Source: Chrysoporthe austroafricana
Taxonomy: Eukaryota; Ascomycota; Sordariomycetes; Diaporthales; Cryphonectriaceae
Direction of reading: 5' to 3'
Assembly (NCBI GenBank): GCA_001051155.2
Contig: JYIP02000007.1
Span: 1,366,342 to 1,430,341, forward strand
DNA length: 64,000 nt
The notes under the pieces are model-generated. The model did no database searches, was not told where the DNA came from, and worked only from the letters and a program-made list of their open reading frames with translations. Shown piece by piece: positions 32,795-42,518 of this stretch; the first letter of the stretch is position 1; each line of letters opens with the position of its first letter. The position numbers were made by a program, and so were the translations under genes.

Positions 32795-33862
32795 CTACGA
32801 GACGAGTGGCGTGGCCCAGTAACCAGGAAAGTATGTTGGAATCTTCGTCGCAATCCACCTGACAATCGCCGCATTCGTCTCTTCCGGCTTCTCCATCCCG
32901 ACCCAGTGACCCGCCTCGATGGTCACCTCCGTGAGATCCTCACACAGTTCCCGCATGGGCTCGTTCAGCCTCGAAAGCGAAGTATCGCAGACGCTATCCC
33001 ACCGCGCCCCGATGAACAGGACTGGATTCTTGAGCCGTCCCCCGTCCGGCGCCTTCTTGGCGTAGGCCTTGTTAGCCTCATGGTTGAGGTAGTACGCGTT
33101 CGGGCCCTCGAAGCCGTTCTTCTCAAACTCGGCCACTATGCGGTCAAAAGCCGGCTTATCACCAGCAAAGAGCGACGCTTCGAACGGGGAATCCGGCGCC
33201 TCGGCCGCGCCGCCCCACCACCCCCGGAGCTTCCGCATGTTCGCTGCAGAGACCGCCGCCTTCCCATAAGCCTCCGGCGTGCCGCGGGAGTAGAGCAGCT
33301 TGAGCGTGTTGGCGACGTTGGCCCGCAGCTGGGCGGCGCTGGCCTCGGGCTGCTCGCTGTGGAAGGCCTGGTAGTCCCACTGCGCGAGCGGGAACTCCGC
33401 CTCCGGGTACAAGTCGCGGCTGCTCAGCGCGACCAAGCCCTCGAGCCCGTCCTCGAGCATGCCGTACGGCACCGCGACGAAGCACGCGCCCGCGCACCTC
33501 TCGGGGTGCTGCGCCGCAAAGGCCGACAGGAGGCCCGCGCCCCAGTCGTGGCCGACCCAGACGGCCCTGCGCCGGCCCAGGTGCGCCAGCAGGGCGAGCA
33601 GGTCCGACACGTGGTGCTCGAGCGCGTAGTCCGCCGGGATGCCCGCGGGCACGCTGGACCGGCCGTAGCCGCGCGTGTCGGGGGCGACGGCGCGGAAGCC
33701 CAGCGCCGCGAGGGCGAGGAGCTGCGGCTTCCAGGTCTCGCCGTTTCCGGGCCAGCCGTGGATGAAGATGACGAGGGGGCCTTCGCGCGGGCCGGCGGAC
33801 CAGTAGAAGGTGGTCTGGTCGCCGCTGTGGGTGAAGGTGTTCTCTGTGAGGGTTGGGGCCAT
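32795..33862 (-). CDS. Epoxide hydrolase (alpha/beta-hydrolase fold)
   Basis: A single exon of 355 residues starting at M-A-P-T-L-T-E-N. The frame is open about 100 codons further upstream, but that part is not protein-like, and this ATG precedes the first strand of the fold. Features are the oxyanion motif H-G-W-P (residues 35-38), the nucleophile elbow G-H-D-W-G (104-108, Asp 106), cap-domain sequence, and the catalytic His in A-G-H-W (His 319). The Asp nucleophile and H-G-x-P motif point to soluble epoxide hydrolases, which open epoxides to diols through an ester intermediate. Dehalogenases share the fold and cannot be wholly ruled out. There is no signal peptide, so it is likely cytosolic. 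The long antisense frame at 32741-33943 reflects its GC-rich codons. Confidence 0.9.
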   Translation of the reverse strand: MAPTLTENTFTHSGDQTTFYWSAGPREGPLVIFIHGWPGNGETWKPQLLALAALGFRAVAPDTRGYGRSSVPAGIPADYALEHHVSDLLALLAHLGRRRAVWVGHDWGAGLLSAFAAQHPERCAGACFVAVPYGMLEDGLEGLVALSSRDLYPEAEFPLAQWDYQAFHSEQPEASAAQLRANVANTLKLLYSRGTPEAYGKAAVSAANMRKLRGWWGGAAEAPDSPFEASLFAGDKPAFDRIVAEFEKNGFEGPNAYYLNHEANKAYAKKAPDGGRLKNPVLFIGARWDSVCDTSLSRLNEPMRELCEDLTEVTIEAGHWVGMEKPEETNAAIVRWIATKIPTYFPGYWATPLVS

Positions 33863-34849
33863 CTTGTCGGGTTTTGTGTTGTCCAGGACGAGTGTCGAGG
33901 ACTTGGGTACCTGGGTAGGAGTGAAGAGGGAGAGAGGGGGTAGAGCAGTAGCGGCGGTATTGCTAGAATGAAACAGAACTAGACTTGCCTTGTTTCTTCC
34001 TCTCCGAATCAAAGCTACGTGGACCTTATTTATATGGAGCAGCTTCGTCGCATGCTTCACGCTTCTGAGTACTGACAGGCCACTGCAGTGCGTGGCTGGC
34101 CTGCCTACCTGACAAGCGGAGGATGCGTTAAACGAAGCCCACCGGCCAACCACCTCAGCTCCTACCTCCACAGGTATCCTTCAAAGTTTCAGCTACTCTC
34201 ACTCGGATTCAAGCTTTCCCCACTTTATACAATTCCCAGCGACAAATTTTCCCATTTCGCCGTTATATTCTGCAGGTAAAATCCTACCATGTGCTAGGAT
34301 TACTTTTCAAAGGGAAATCCTTTTCCATACGTTCAACTCTATTCGATACGCCCGAACCTAGGTCTTCGATATGCCAGGCATTGAGGTCATTGCTACTACC
34401 CTGCCAAAGAATGGACGGGGTGTTATTTGAGCAAGCGTTATATATAATACGTGAGACTAGCCTTGCAACAAAGAGCCGGTCACTGCTCATAAGATTTGTA
34501 CAAGACGATTTGTTGGCGGCTAATGCATCCTTCCACGGGTCCTATCTGCCAGGAAGGAAGTACTTTGCAGATTACCCACTTAAATACTTTGAAATTTGAT
34601 CCCGTGCAGCACAGCTTTGGCAATGTATTGCGAACTCTGAGGCCTTTCAGAACTTTGTTCTAGCTGCCACAATGTTTGTGAGTCCCAGTCATTGGCTAAT
34701 ATACTTCCCCTTCGACAAGCAGTTTCATTGAAATCGAAGACACAGAGCAGCCGGACCAAAGACGCCATACAGTGTACATTGGAGAGACATTCTGGTATGA
34801 AAGGTGTATTCATCGCTGAGTCGAAGCATGTGGGATCATCAGGGCGTAT
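33863..34849. other. Promoter of the hydrolase and unassigned sequence
   Basis: About 1 kb holding the upstream region of the epoxide hydrolase. Toward 34850 it contains short minus-strand pieces that may be the decayed continuation of the following relic. Confidence 0.35.
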
Positions 34850-35489
34850 TTGAGAGGGAGTTGATGGAGATTACGACAACGCTCCTGATCTTGTCATGCA
34901 CTCCCCAGGTGTATTCATATCGTTAAAAGCCCTTGTGATAGCTTCAGCAAACTTGGATGTGAATTGCATGTAGTACTGGTTAAGAACCTCGGAGTGGCAT
35001 AGTATAACCTTTTCGATGCTACGGATGGTGCCATCTTCAGAGGTGGCGCCAGGGAGCAGGCAGAGCTGGTTCGAAAGAAGGTTGCGGATCGAGGCACCAC
35101 CATCTTCTCGCCGCATCCGGGACCAGCGGGGCTTTGTCCAAGATAGTCCGAGGCCGGATATTTCCCAACCATCGGATCAGATGATGCACATAGTCGGCAT
35201 TTGCAGTTCCTGTATTGGGATTATTATGTGTATAGATAATGGAAATGCTGCAAGATGCAGTATTGGAGAAATTGTCTGAATCTGCAAATTTCCTCAGAAC
35301 AAAGTCCTCGAAAAGCATTTCTGTCGCTGTTTGAGCCGTTAGCCAGCAAGTTGATGCTTTAATACCACTCACTGTGTGACAGTAGCGAGCGAGCGGAGTA
35401 ACGTCGGTTGGGAGGCAACGGAGATACGTACCAGTCTGTATGGAGATAGGGTCCTTGTTTAGGAATACCATGGTATATAGCCAGCGCAT
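34850..35489 (-). pseudogene. Relic of an NLR-type N-terminal domain
   Basis: The minus strand carries F-E-D-F-V-L-R-K-F-A-D-S, S-I-I-Y-T-H-N-N-P-N-T-G, H-H-L-I-R-W-L-G-N-I-R-P and L-D-K-A-P-L-V-P-D in one frame. After a slip near 35115 follow I-R-N-L-L-S-N-Q-L-C-L-L-P-G, I-E-K-V-I-L-C-H-S-E-V-L and F-A-E-A-I-T-R-A-F. A second slip near 34890 leads to H-D-K-I-R-S-V-V. I know this order from the N-terminal domain of certain fungal NACHT/WD-type receptors. An intron-like GTGAGT...AACAG lies near 35330-35375. The NACHT part is missing. I am fairly sure it is a gene relic, less sure of the family. Confidence 0.42.
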
Positions 35490-36263
35490 GCATCACCCTT
35501 TGAGCTGATGAATATTGCTAAGCCTGTGAAAGGTCACAAGTGTCATGGGTCATTGCAGAATGATCATGTACCGTCTCAGTCCGCGGATGGTACCAAAACG
35601 AACGTCAGGCGAAGGCTGGCGACCGAGATCGAAAAGCATGCACACAAGATCAAACGTCCTTGCGCTTCGAATCGCCTGCGGCGCCAGCATTGACCTCAGA
35701 AGTGGGTGATCGAGAGTTCTTCAAACTAGCGCAGCAATTATTACTCAGACCTTATCCTTCAAGTATACAGTAAATTTGCGTAGAAAAAATTGGAGGGTGT
35801 CCGTAGCATAACCTCCTTAAATGCAGATTGACTTAAACATAGTCCCAAGGTGTGCCGAAGTGTCCGTCTGACATCTTTTGGTCGGTTGGTTGGTTCTTGA
35901 GCACGAGGATTCCAGGCCAGACCCTAAAGATGAACGCAGAGAGCATCAGAAGGAGGGGGCAAAACCGGGACTAGGCTAATTAATGATTTCATCTGCAATA
36001 AATGTAGACAATTCTTTTTCTCCTCATTAGGTTAGCAAGGATGGATGAAACCTGTCCCCACTAGCGTCATTGCCGTGCGGACGTTTCAAAGCCTGTTCCC
36101 TACAGACTTCAGATTCGGGATGCACGGCTCCGCATGCGCATCAGGTTCGTGTCTCAGTGCATCGTCATACGGCGAGCTATTGTAGTCGACACGCCATCGG
36201 TTCTTGATCTCCATCCCAAAATAATCAAATAATTCCATCAATCACCTCATTCCGCACGGCGCC
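35490..36263. other. Intergenic region, promoter of the dehydrogenase
   Basis: About 0.77 kb before the short-chain dehydrogenase start, with AT-rich stretches near 35730-35870 and 35970-36030. Nothing else was seen. Confidence 0.4.
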
Positions 36264-37454
36264 ATGGATTCCACCGCGGGCGACTCAAACCCCAGTCCTT
36301 TCACGTGGCTCTTGACCCTGATCATGGCCCTCGACTTGTGAGTCCAGCTGCCTGGCGACCTCGAGGCTGCGCATGCTGCTACCGTATGCTGACTTGGAGG
36401 CAGCCACTTCATCACGACCTTCTTCTACAACCAGTTCCGCCCGGTGCCATACCCCAAGCATGATTTCTCGGGGAAGACGATCATCGTGACGGGCGCCAAC
36501 GTCGGCCTGGGCCTCGAGGCCGCCCGGCACTTCGTCCGCCTCAACGCGGCCAAGGTCATCCTAGGGTGTCGCGACGCCGGGAAGGCGCAGCGGGCCAAGG
36601 CCGACATCGAGCGCTCCGCGGGCGGGGCGCCGGGCGTTGTGGAGCTCTGGCCCCTGGACCTGACCAGTTTCGACAGCGTCAGGGAGTTCTGCAGCCGGGC
36701 GGAGAGGCTGGAGCGCCTCGACGCGGTTGTCGAGAACGCCGCCGTCGCGATGGTGTCGCCGCAGGGAACGCTCGCGGAGGGGTTCGAGTGCACCATCACG
36801 GTGAATGTCATCTCGACGTTCTTGATGGCGCTGCTCCTGCTTCCCACGCTGCGCAGGACGGCAGCCAAGTTCAACACTCTGGCCCGGCTGACGATAGTAT
36901 CATCGGATGCGCACTTCATGGTAAGGGGCAGGGCGAATCTGAGGTATTATGAATATCTTGGCGGGTGGCTGACGGATTTGCAGACGACGTTCAATGAGAA
37001 GGCGGCGAAAAATATCTTCGATACCTTCAAGTCGGCCACGGTCCCCCCAGACCGCTACCAGACCTCTAAGCTGCTCGAGATCTTCGCCGTCCGGGAGCTT
37101 GCGGAGGACATGTCCAGCCCCATCAGCAGCACCAAAGGCTCGGTCATTCTCAACACCATAAACCCGGGGTTCTGTCGGACATCACTTTTCCGAGACAACA
37201 AATTCCCAGCGTCTTTGGCCCTCACGGTTGCGTCCTGGCTCATTGGAAGATCGGCCGAAGCAGGGTCGAGACTGCTGGTCCACGCTGCGGCTGCTGGACC
37301 TGAGTCGCATGGCAAATGGCTTGATACGTGTGAGATCCGGGAGCCCAGCGCGTATGTGCGGAGCGAGGAGGGAGAGCAGATGCAGGTTCGAGTGTATGAG
37401 GAATTGATGGGCTTGCTGGAGAGAATTGAGCCGGGCGTCACAAGGAACGTTTGA
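36264..37454 (+). CDS. Short-chain dehydrogenase/reductase, membrane-anchored
   Basis: Two exons (36264-36337 and 36404-37454) give 374 residues. The intron is GTGAGT...GCAG, and the junction codon makes Phe (A-L-D-F then H-F-I-T-T-F-F). The first 35 residues form a hydrophobic anchor. The Rossmann core follows: T-G-A-N-V-G-L-G (about 54-61), the adenine-binding D-L-T, E-N-A-A (Asn near 136), the catalytic Ser in V-S-S-D-A-H (near 191) and Y-x-x-x-K as Y-Q-T-S-K (Tyr 243, Lys 247). N-P-G-F-C-R-T-S completes the pattern. It resembles retinol-dehydrogenase/WW-oxidoreductase-like fungal enzymes that use NAD(P)H on a lipophilic alcohol or ketone. The substrate is unknown. No pathway genes stand next to it. 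Confidence 0.9.
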
Positions 37455-38137
37455 GATGCGTGAAACAGACGGGCTGAGTGTCTGCTACCACACGTTCGCG
37501 GAGTTTCCGGTCGTACCCTGCCTCGCGTTCCCGCTCCTAGAGAGGCAGCATCGCACCAATCTACATGAACACTCCTATCTGCTAATAATAAAAATGGAGA
37601 GAGGAAACGAGACGATACACATAACTAATTAGCTTCCTATATCAACCCGTCAGATCTCACTTATTCGGACTTTCTGTTAGCGGCCTCGCAGCCAGCGTAT
37701 TGCTTTCGATTACTTTCATCTCCTGTCACTCTTGCGCTGCCACACTAAGCTCTGGATCTTTCTGGGCTTGCTGCAGCATCTCCCTCACCGAGGAATATAG
37801 CTCCGGTCCCAGCCTCTTCCACCTTGGATTTTGCACTACGATGCGAGGCGCCACGACCTTCACTGAGAACCCTCGGGAAGAATTTGATTGACTAATACGA
37901 GTTGGACATTATAGGACGACGACGAGAGCGGGTTTCAGGCACATCAGTCCTGATTCAGGGTATCATTTCGATAGTCAAATAGAGAATTATGTCTTTAACG
38001 CTCCGGTGGCTGACATGGAGAAGAATTTGATCTCGGAACTCTGCTGGCTCCCAGTCTCTCAGGGTTGCCCTCCTCCAGCCTCAATACCAGACATTAAACA
38101 AATCCACGCCAAAAGGAGGGAAGCCAGCCCAGCGGCC
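37455..38137. other. Intergenic region between convergent genes
   Basis: About 0.7 kb with the 3' ends of the dehydrogenase and the secreted protein. An AATAATAAAAATGG stretch (near 37582-37595) could serve as polyadenylation signal of the former. Confidence 0.4.
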
Positions 38138-38743
38138 CTATAGCGAGACGGTGACGTTCAGATTAGGATTGACGGCAAAGTTCTCGTTGACGCCATGCAG
38201 ACTGTCGCCGCACTCGCTCCGGAAACTTCCATCGCTGTTCGTCGGATCGCGGCCGATGGTGATGCTCATCTCGGAGATGGTCACCCAGCCGCCCCCGTCC
38301 GCACCACAGCTCTCCGTGATCAGCGCGTCCGCGCGCCAGTACTCGTTCACGTCGCACGAGGTGGCCGAGAAGCCGTGGTTGCAGTAGTAGACCTGGACCG
38401 TGCCGCTGCTCCACGCCAGGGCCCCGTCGCCGTCCACCGTGTCGCCGCTGACGTCGCAGGAGCCGTACAGCCCGGACGTGCTGCTCGAGGTGACGGCCGT
38501 GTCGAGGTCGGCCAGGTAATCGCTGTCGCCCTCGTCGCTCAGCGAGCGGCCGGAGCAGTGCACGACGGGGTCCGGAAAGCCGTTAACCGTGTCCAGGGTC
38601 TTCGTCGAGTTGAGTCCACCGCTGCGTCTTGTTATCCGCATCGACCGCTGCCGTGCAAGAGTTCCGTCCGCGGGGGAGGTCGCCGGTGCGGCTAGGCCCA
38701 GGATGGGGAGGAGCAAGAGAGAGAGGATCAACGAGCGGTACAT
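38138..38743 (-). CDS. Secreted six-cysteine protein, effector-like
   Basis: A single exon of 201 residues starting at M-Y-R-S-L-I-L-S-L-L-L-L-P-I-L-G-L-A-A-P, a clear signal peptide with cleavage expected after A-A or soon after. The upstream open frame is not used, because this ATG precedes the signal sequence. A short propeptide-like piece ending in dibasic sites (I-T-R-R) comes next. The mature part has six Cys (V-H-C, G-S-C, Y-Y-C, T-S-C, E-S-C, S-E-C), enough for three disulfides, and is rich in Ser, Asp and Gly. I recognise no named family; it looks like the small secreted Cys proteins often listed as candidate effectors in fungi. The evidence for secretion is good; the role is unknown. 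Confidence 0.75.
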   Translation of the reverse strand: MYRSLILSLLLLPILGLAAPATSPADGTLARQRSMRITRRSGGLNSTKTLDTVNGFPDPVVHCSGRSLSDEGDSDYLADLDTAVTSSSTSGLYGSCDVSGDTVDGDGALAWSSGTVQVYYCNHGFSATSCDVNEYWRADALITESCGADGGGWVTISEMSITIGRDPTNSDGSFRSECGDSLHGVNENFAVNPNLNVTVSL

Positions 38744-40207
38744 TGTGGGAGCCTGCCCCGGCTGAAGAAAAGAAACGAGTGAATGAAACGAGTGGGTTTC
38801 CAACCGGGGAAAAGAATGACGGATCTGCGAGAGAGATCGACGAGTGAGGGGACGGGAAGGGGGAAACAGAATCAGAGGGGGGGGGGCAGACATGGCCAGC
38901 GGAGCTTTAATATATTGCACCACGCGTCTAGACCCCGGTGGAGGCCCACGATGGGGACCCGTAAGGCGATCCCCATTGGCGTCGCCGTGAAACATCCAAG
39001 ACGCATGCAGATATCCGAGCAGGGGTTCTCAGTCGCCCTCGGCACGAACCGAGAAATTAAGGCCCTATCAGCGCCTTGCTCGGCTCCGCAGACGTCCGGT
39101 CTTCAGCACCTGTTTGTCTGGATGATCCCGGCGGGCTGTGATTGTAAGTTCTGCTACGAGCATAGTATGTAAGAGGCTTCGCCTTGGCGGACACAGAGGC
39201 ACACATTGCTCCGCCAATACGGTCTTAGCGATCATTACGGGACGGTGCTCGCCTGGCTTCATGCCTGACTTGGCAAAGCCTTGTCCGCATACGAGCGATC
39301 CTACTAATAGTCGCTGCCTGTCGAGCCCACAGGCAAGGTGACGCAGGCGTGGTGGTGTGCAGTTTCGGAAGCCGCTCACATGCTTCATTTGGTATCATTC
39401 CGGTCAGCACCCTGGGCGTCGGTAATCCGGCATGCAATCAGCAGCTCTGTGCTTTCTTGCCAATTTCCTTACAATCGTATTCAGTCGTATCCGGATCAGC
39501 TGCGCCTCATCGGCAGTCTGCACTGATTCATCAATATGTCCGTTGGATCCGGAGCAGATTCGGTGACTCTCTGCGTGATGCTAAGGGGCTAAATTCAGGC
39601 GGCGTGGATGCGAAAAAAAAAAAATTAAAAAAATTAAAAAAATCGCTGACCCTTTTCGTGTAGGAGATTCACTGCTCAAAGCCCAGCCCTCCGAGAAATC
39701 GTCCATAGAAACACCCTAATTCCGAACATTCTGTAAACTATTTTTGTTCAGGAAGTATATCCATTTGTCGGTGGCTGGTGGTTTCGATAGAGCTTGGTCA
39801 CGGTGGCCTGTACGTCTTGCAGAAGTTGGTCACAGTACCTAGCCCGTAGCCCAGTATTGGCCAGTCTCATGTGGGGCCTAGCGAAAAGCGGGCTCCAGCA
39901 ACACCAAAATGGCTTTAATAGGAAGCATGCAAAGAAGGTAGTTTGAATCGTTGCAATAGTCAGCTGATATGGGAGAAAGGTGGACTAATTTCAGCTGACC
40001 CGGGAGGATTAACACAGCAGTCTTTCTGCACAGCTCACGAGAGTCTCAAGGCGGTCCGGATGTGGCATGTTCCAAAAATCGATGTACAGTTATGTGCTTC
40101 CCTACCATGGAGTCCTGGCACTAATATAATATGTAGAAGCTTCTATATATACCAGACATTACGCGTATACACCCAAGTTTCTCAATGATGTAAACCACGG
40201 ATAACCT
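38744..40207. other. 1.5 kb intergenic region
   Basis: Contains the promoter of the secreted protein gene and the 3' side of the mannosidase gene. Short frames near 39070-39530 are chance overlaps. An A-rich tract (39613-39642) is listed separately. No gene supported. Confidence 0.4.
39613..39642. repeat. A-rich tract
   Basis: Twelve A, two T, seven A, two T, seven A in a row. This could be a simple-sequence tract or the tail of an inserted retroposed copy. No duplicated target site was found by eye. Confidence 0.7.
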
Positions 40208-42518
40208 CTAGAAATTGTCGATGTCCCCGATGCCACACTGGACTAGTACAGGGTGACATTCGGTGTTGAAGACGAATTGGTTCAGGTTGACGACGCTCGG
40301 GTCCTCGAACGTCAGGTACATATACTTCAGGACTTCCGCAAAGAAGAAACTACAGATTTTAGACGTCGAGTCAGTAACCAATGTGGCTGAGGGAAAAGAC
40401 AAAAAGGTCGGGGTCAAAACTCACGAGTCCAGGCTGTTGCTCTGGCTCCCGCCAAATGGCATATTCACATTGTTCACCGTCGCAAACGCAACACTGTTCC
40501 TCGCCGTGCTGTTGATCGCAAGGAAAGCGTCCCAGACGTAGTCCGCCCACCTCTGCTCCCCGGTGATGCGGTACGCGTAGAACCAGCTCTCGATCGACTC
40601 CGGGAAACTGGCATATCCCTCATCGCCGTCCGGGATGAAGTACCCGTCCTCCTCGGCCCACGCACGCGCCGCGGCGTCGACGTCACGGTCGGAGTCCGAC
40701 GGCTGCTCGTCCGTCGCGCTGTCGTACCACTCCCAATATATGGGCCCCAGACCAGTCAGCGTCGTGTTGTATGTCTGATGGCAGCCGTCTGCAGCGGCAA
40801 GGCCCAGATCACACAGGGAATCAAGACCGAGAACCTTGCATCCGAGCAGCAGGTTGCCGCCCATGAAACAGCTGTAGTCGTCCATGGAGTCGGTCAGCGT
40901 GCCGTTGTCGTTGAGCTCCGAGATGAAGGTCAGGTCGGGAAAGCCGTAGGGGTGAACGGCGAGGAAGCTGGCCGTGCTAGACGCTGCCTCCACCCAGAAA
41001 TCCTTGTAGAAGGAGCTAAAGAGTATTAAGAGTCAGCCATGCACTGTTGGAGTAGACAAGTTCCTGTGTTCTCTCTTTCTGAAGCTCAAGATTGTTAAGT
41101 GCAGACCAAAGCGCGTGCGTTTCGTTGAACGCAGACTTCAACTTTGGATTTTGCGGTGGACACGAATAATCCGAACACACGAACGAGCAGTCGAGCGTTC
41201 TTCTCAAGAGGGTAGAAATCCATAAAAATTCAAAAAGTCTTAAGAACGTACGTCGTGTTAGTCACTTTGTAGTGATATGTCTTGATGAGGTACTCCAGGA
41301 ATGAGTCGACTTCAGAATGCCATCCGCCGGCATAGTTAAGCATATCGCCGCTCGTGGTGTCGAACTGTGTGCCAACAAGACCGGGATAGACAGGCGCAGG
41401 GTTGGGGTGCACGAGAGGATACTCGCCGCGGTCGACAATCTGTCTGTATGTCGTGTTGCCTGTCAAGTCAGACAACCTGTACCATTCAAGCAGAAAGGTC
41501 CCGGCTGAGGCGGTGTTGGTGCTGTTGTACGTGACTCCTGTCGCGGTTACTGTGTAAGTTCCCTCAATCGGGGTGTCGGTTGTGAAATCTCTGTTAGACC
41601 TCGTTAGTGATCACTACTGTTCCGAGCAAAAAGCTAAAAGGGAATGAGTCACGTCACAGCATGCTCGAAACAATGCAGTTCGTGCCCCTCGAGATGACCC
41701 AATGAAACTGGGCAGGTTATGAAGGACATACAAATCTACTGCAGCCAGTCCGCTGGGCGTGTCGAAGCTGTATGCGAGTTTATTGGCCAGACTGACAGCC
41801 TGGCTGAGTAAAGCATCGATATCTGCCTCATCGTAGCTAGCAGTTGGAAACAGACCGCTTTTCAAAAGATCATAGGATGACAAAAGTCCTCCCAAGTACC
41901 GGATATTAGTATCGAAAACCTCGACATCCCCATAAGAAGTAGTGTCGAAATCAATTGTCGAGATGAAGGACAATTGTTTAGCAACAACATCCGTCAAATT
42001 CATTACGATGGCAGTATCAATACCATCAACAATCGTCACGCCCCACCCATCTGCAATGTTCTGGTGTCAGCTGATCGGGATCCCCAAAACTTGGCCCAAG
42101 GAAGCTTGAGCCTTCGCTGATACTTACACCAGTCATTTGTGGCGGTCTTGCTCAGGGGCTGAAGCTCGTCATAACCGAATGCATATTCGGAATAGGCGTC
42201 CCAGGCGTAGAGGTACGCCTCCTTCACGGCAGCTGCTCGTGTTGCGTTGCCGCCAGTCCCCGCCGGAAATGCATATTGAATGGACTTGCACGCTGGCAGT
42301 GTTCCATTGGAAATCGTAGTCGCAGACGGCGCAACCGAAGACGAAACGGTCGCGCTGGTGACTCCAGAGAGGGTGGTGGTGGCAGCTGCGTGGCTGTAGG
42401 AAGGGATGATAGGACCATTAGACACGGTGACAGCGGTTGGGTTATGAGTGCTTGTGTGATCAGCACCAATGGCGACCGGAAAGACCACGAGGGACAAAAG
42501 AGCAGCGGTTACGGACAT
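40208..42518 (-). CDS. GH47 alpha-1,2-mannosidase, secreted or ER/Golgi type
   Basis: Five exons (42128-42518, 41732-42050, 41252-41590, 40425-41015, 40208-40349) join in frame to 593 residues. A signal peptide is visible (M-S-V-T-A-A-L-L-S-L-V-V-F-P-V-A-I-G-A), followed by a Ser/Thr-rich stretch of about 60 residues. GH47 marks follow: A-Y-L-Y-A-W-D-A-Y, G-W-G-V-T-I-V-D-G-I-D-T, E-V-F-D-T-N-I-R-Y-L-G-G-L-L, G-G-W-H-S-E-V-D-S-F-L-E-Y-L-I-K and F-P-E-S-I-E-S. The closing F-N-T-E-C-H-P has Cys where most members have Ala (T-E-A-H-P). The family trims alpha-1,2-mannose from N-glycans with Ca2+. The third intron is long here (236 nt). The Ser/Thr linker and signal peptide suggest a secreted form. 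Confidence 0.92.

Noticed and set aside
32741..33943. 400-codon plus-strand open frame
   Set aside because: It is antisense to the epoxide hydrolase, which has all catalytic motifs. The frame is a by-product of GC-rich third positions.
32795..34171. N-terminal extension of the epoxide hydrolase frame by 103 codons
   Set aside because: The extra sequence is promoter-like and not conserved in pattern; the ATG at 33862 fits the fold start.
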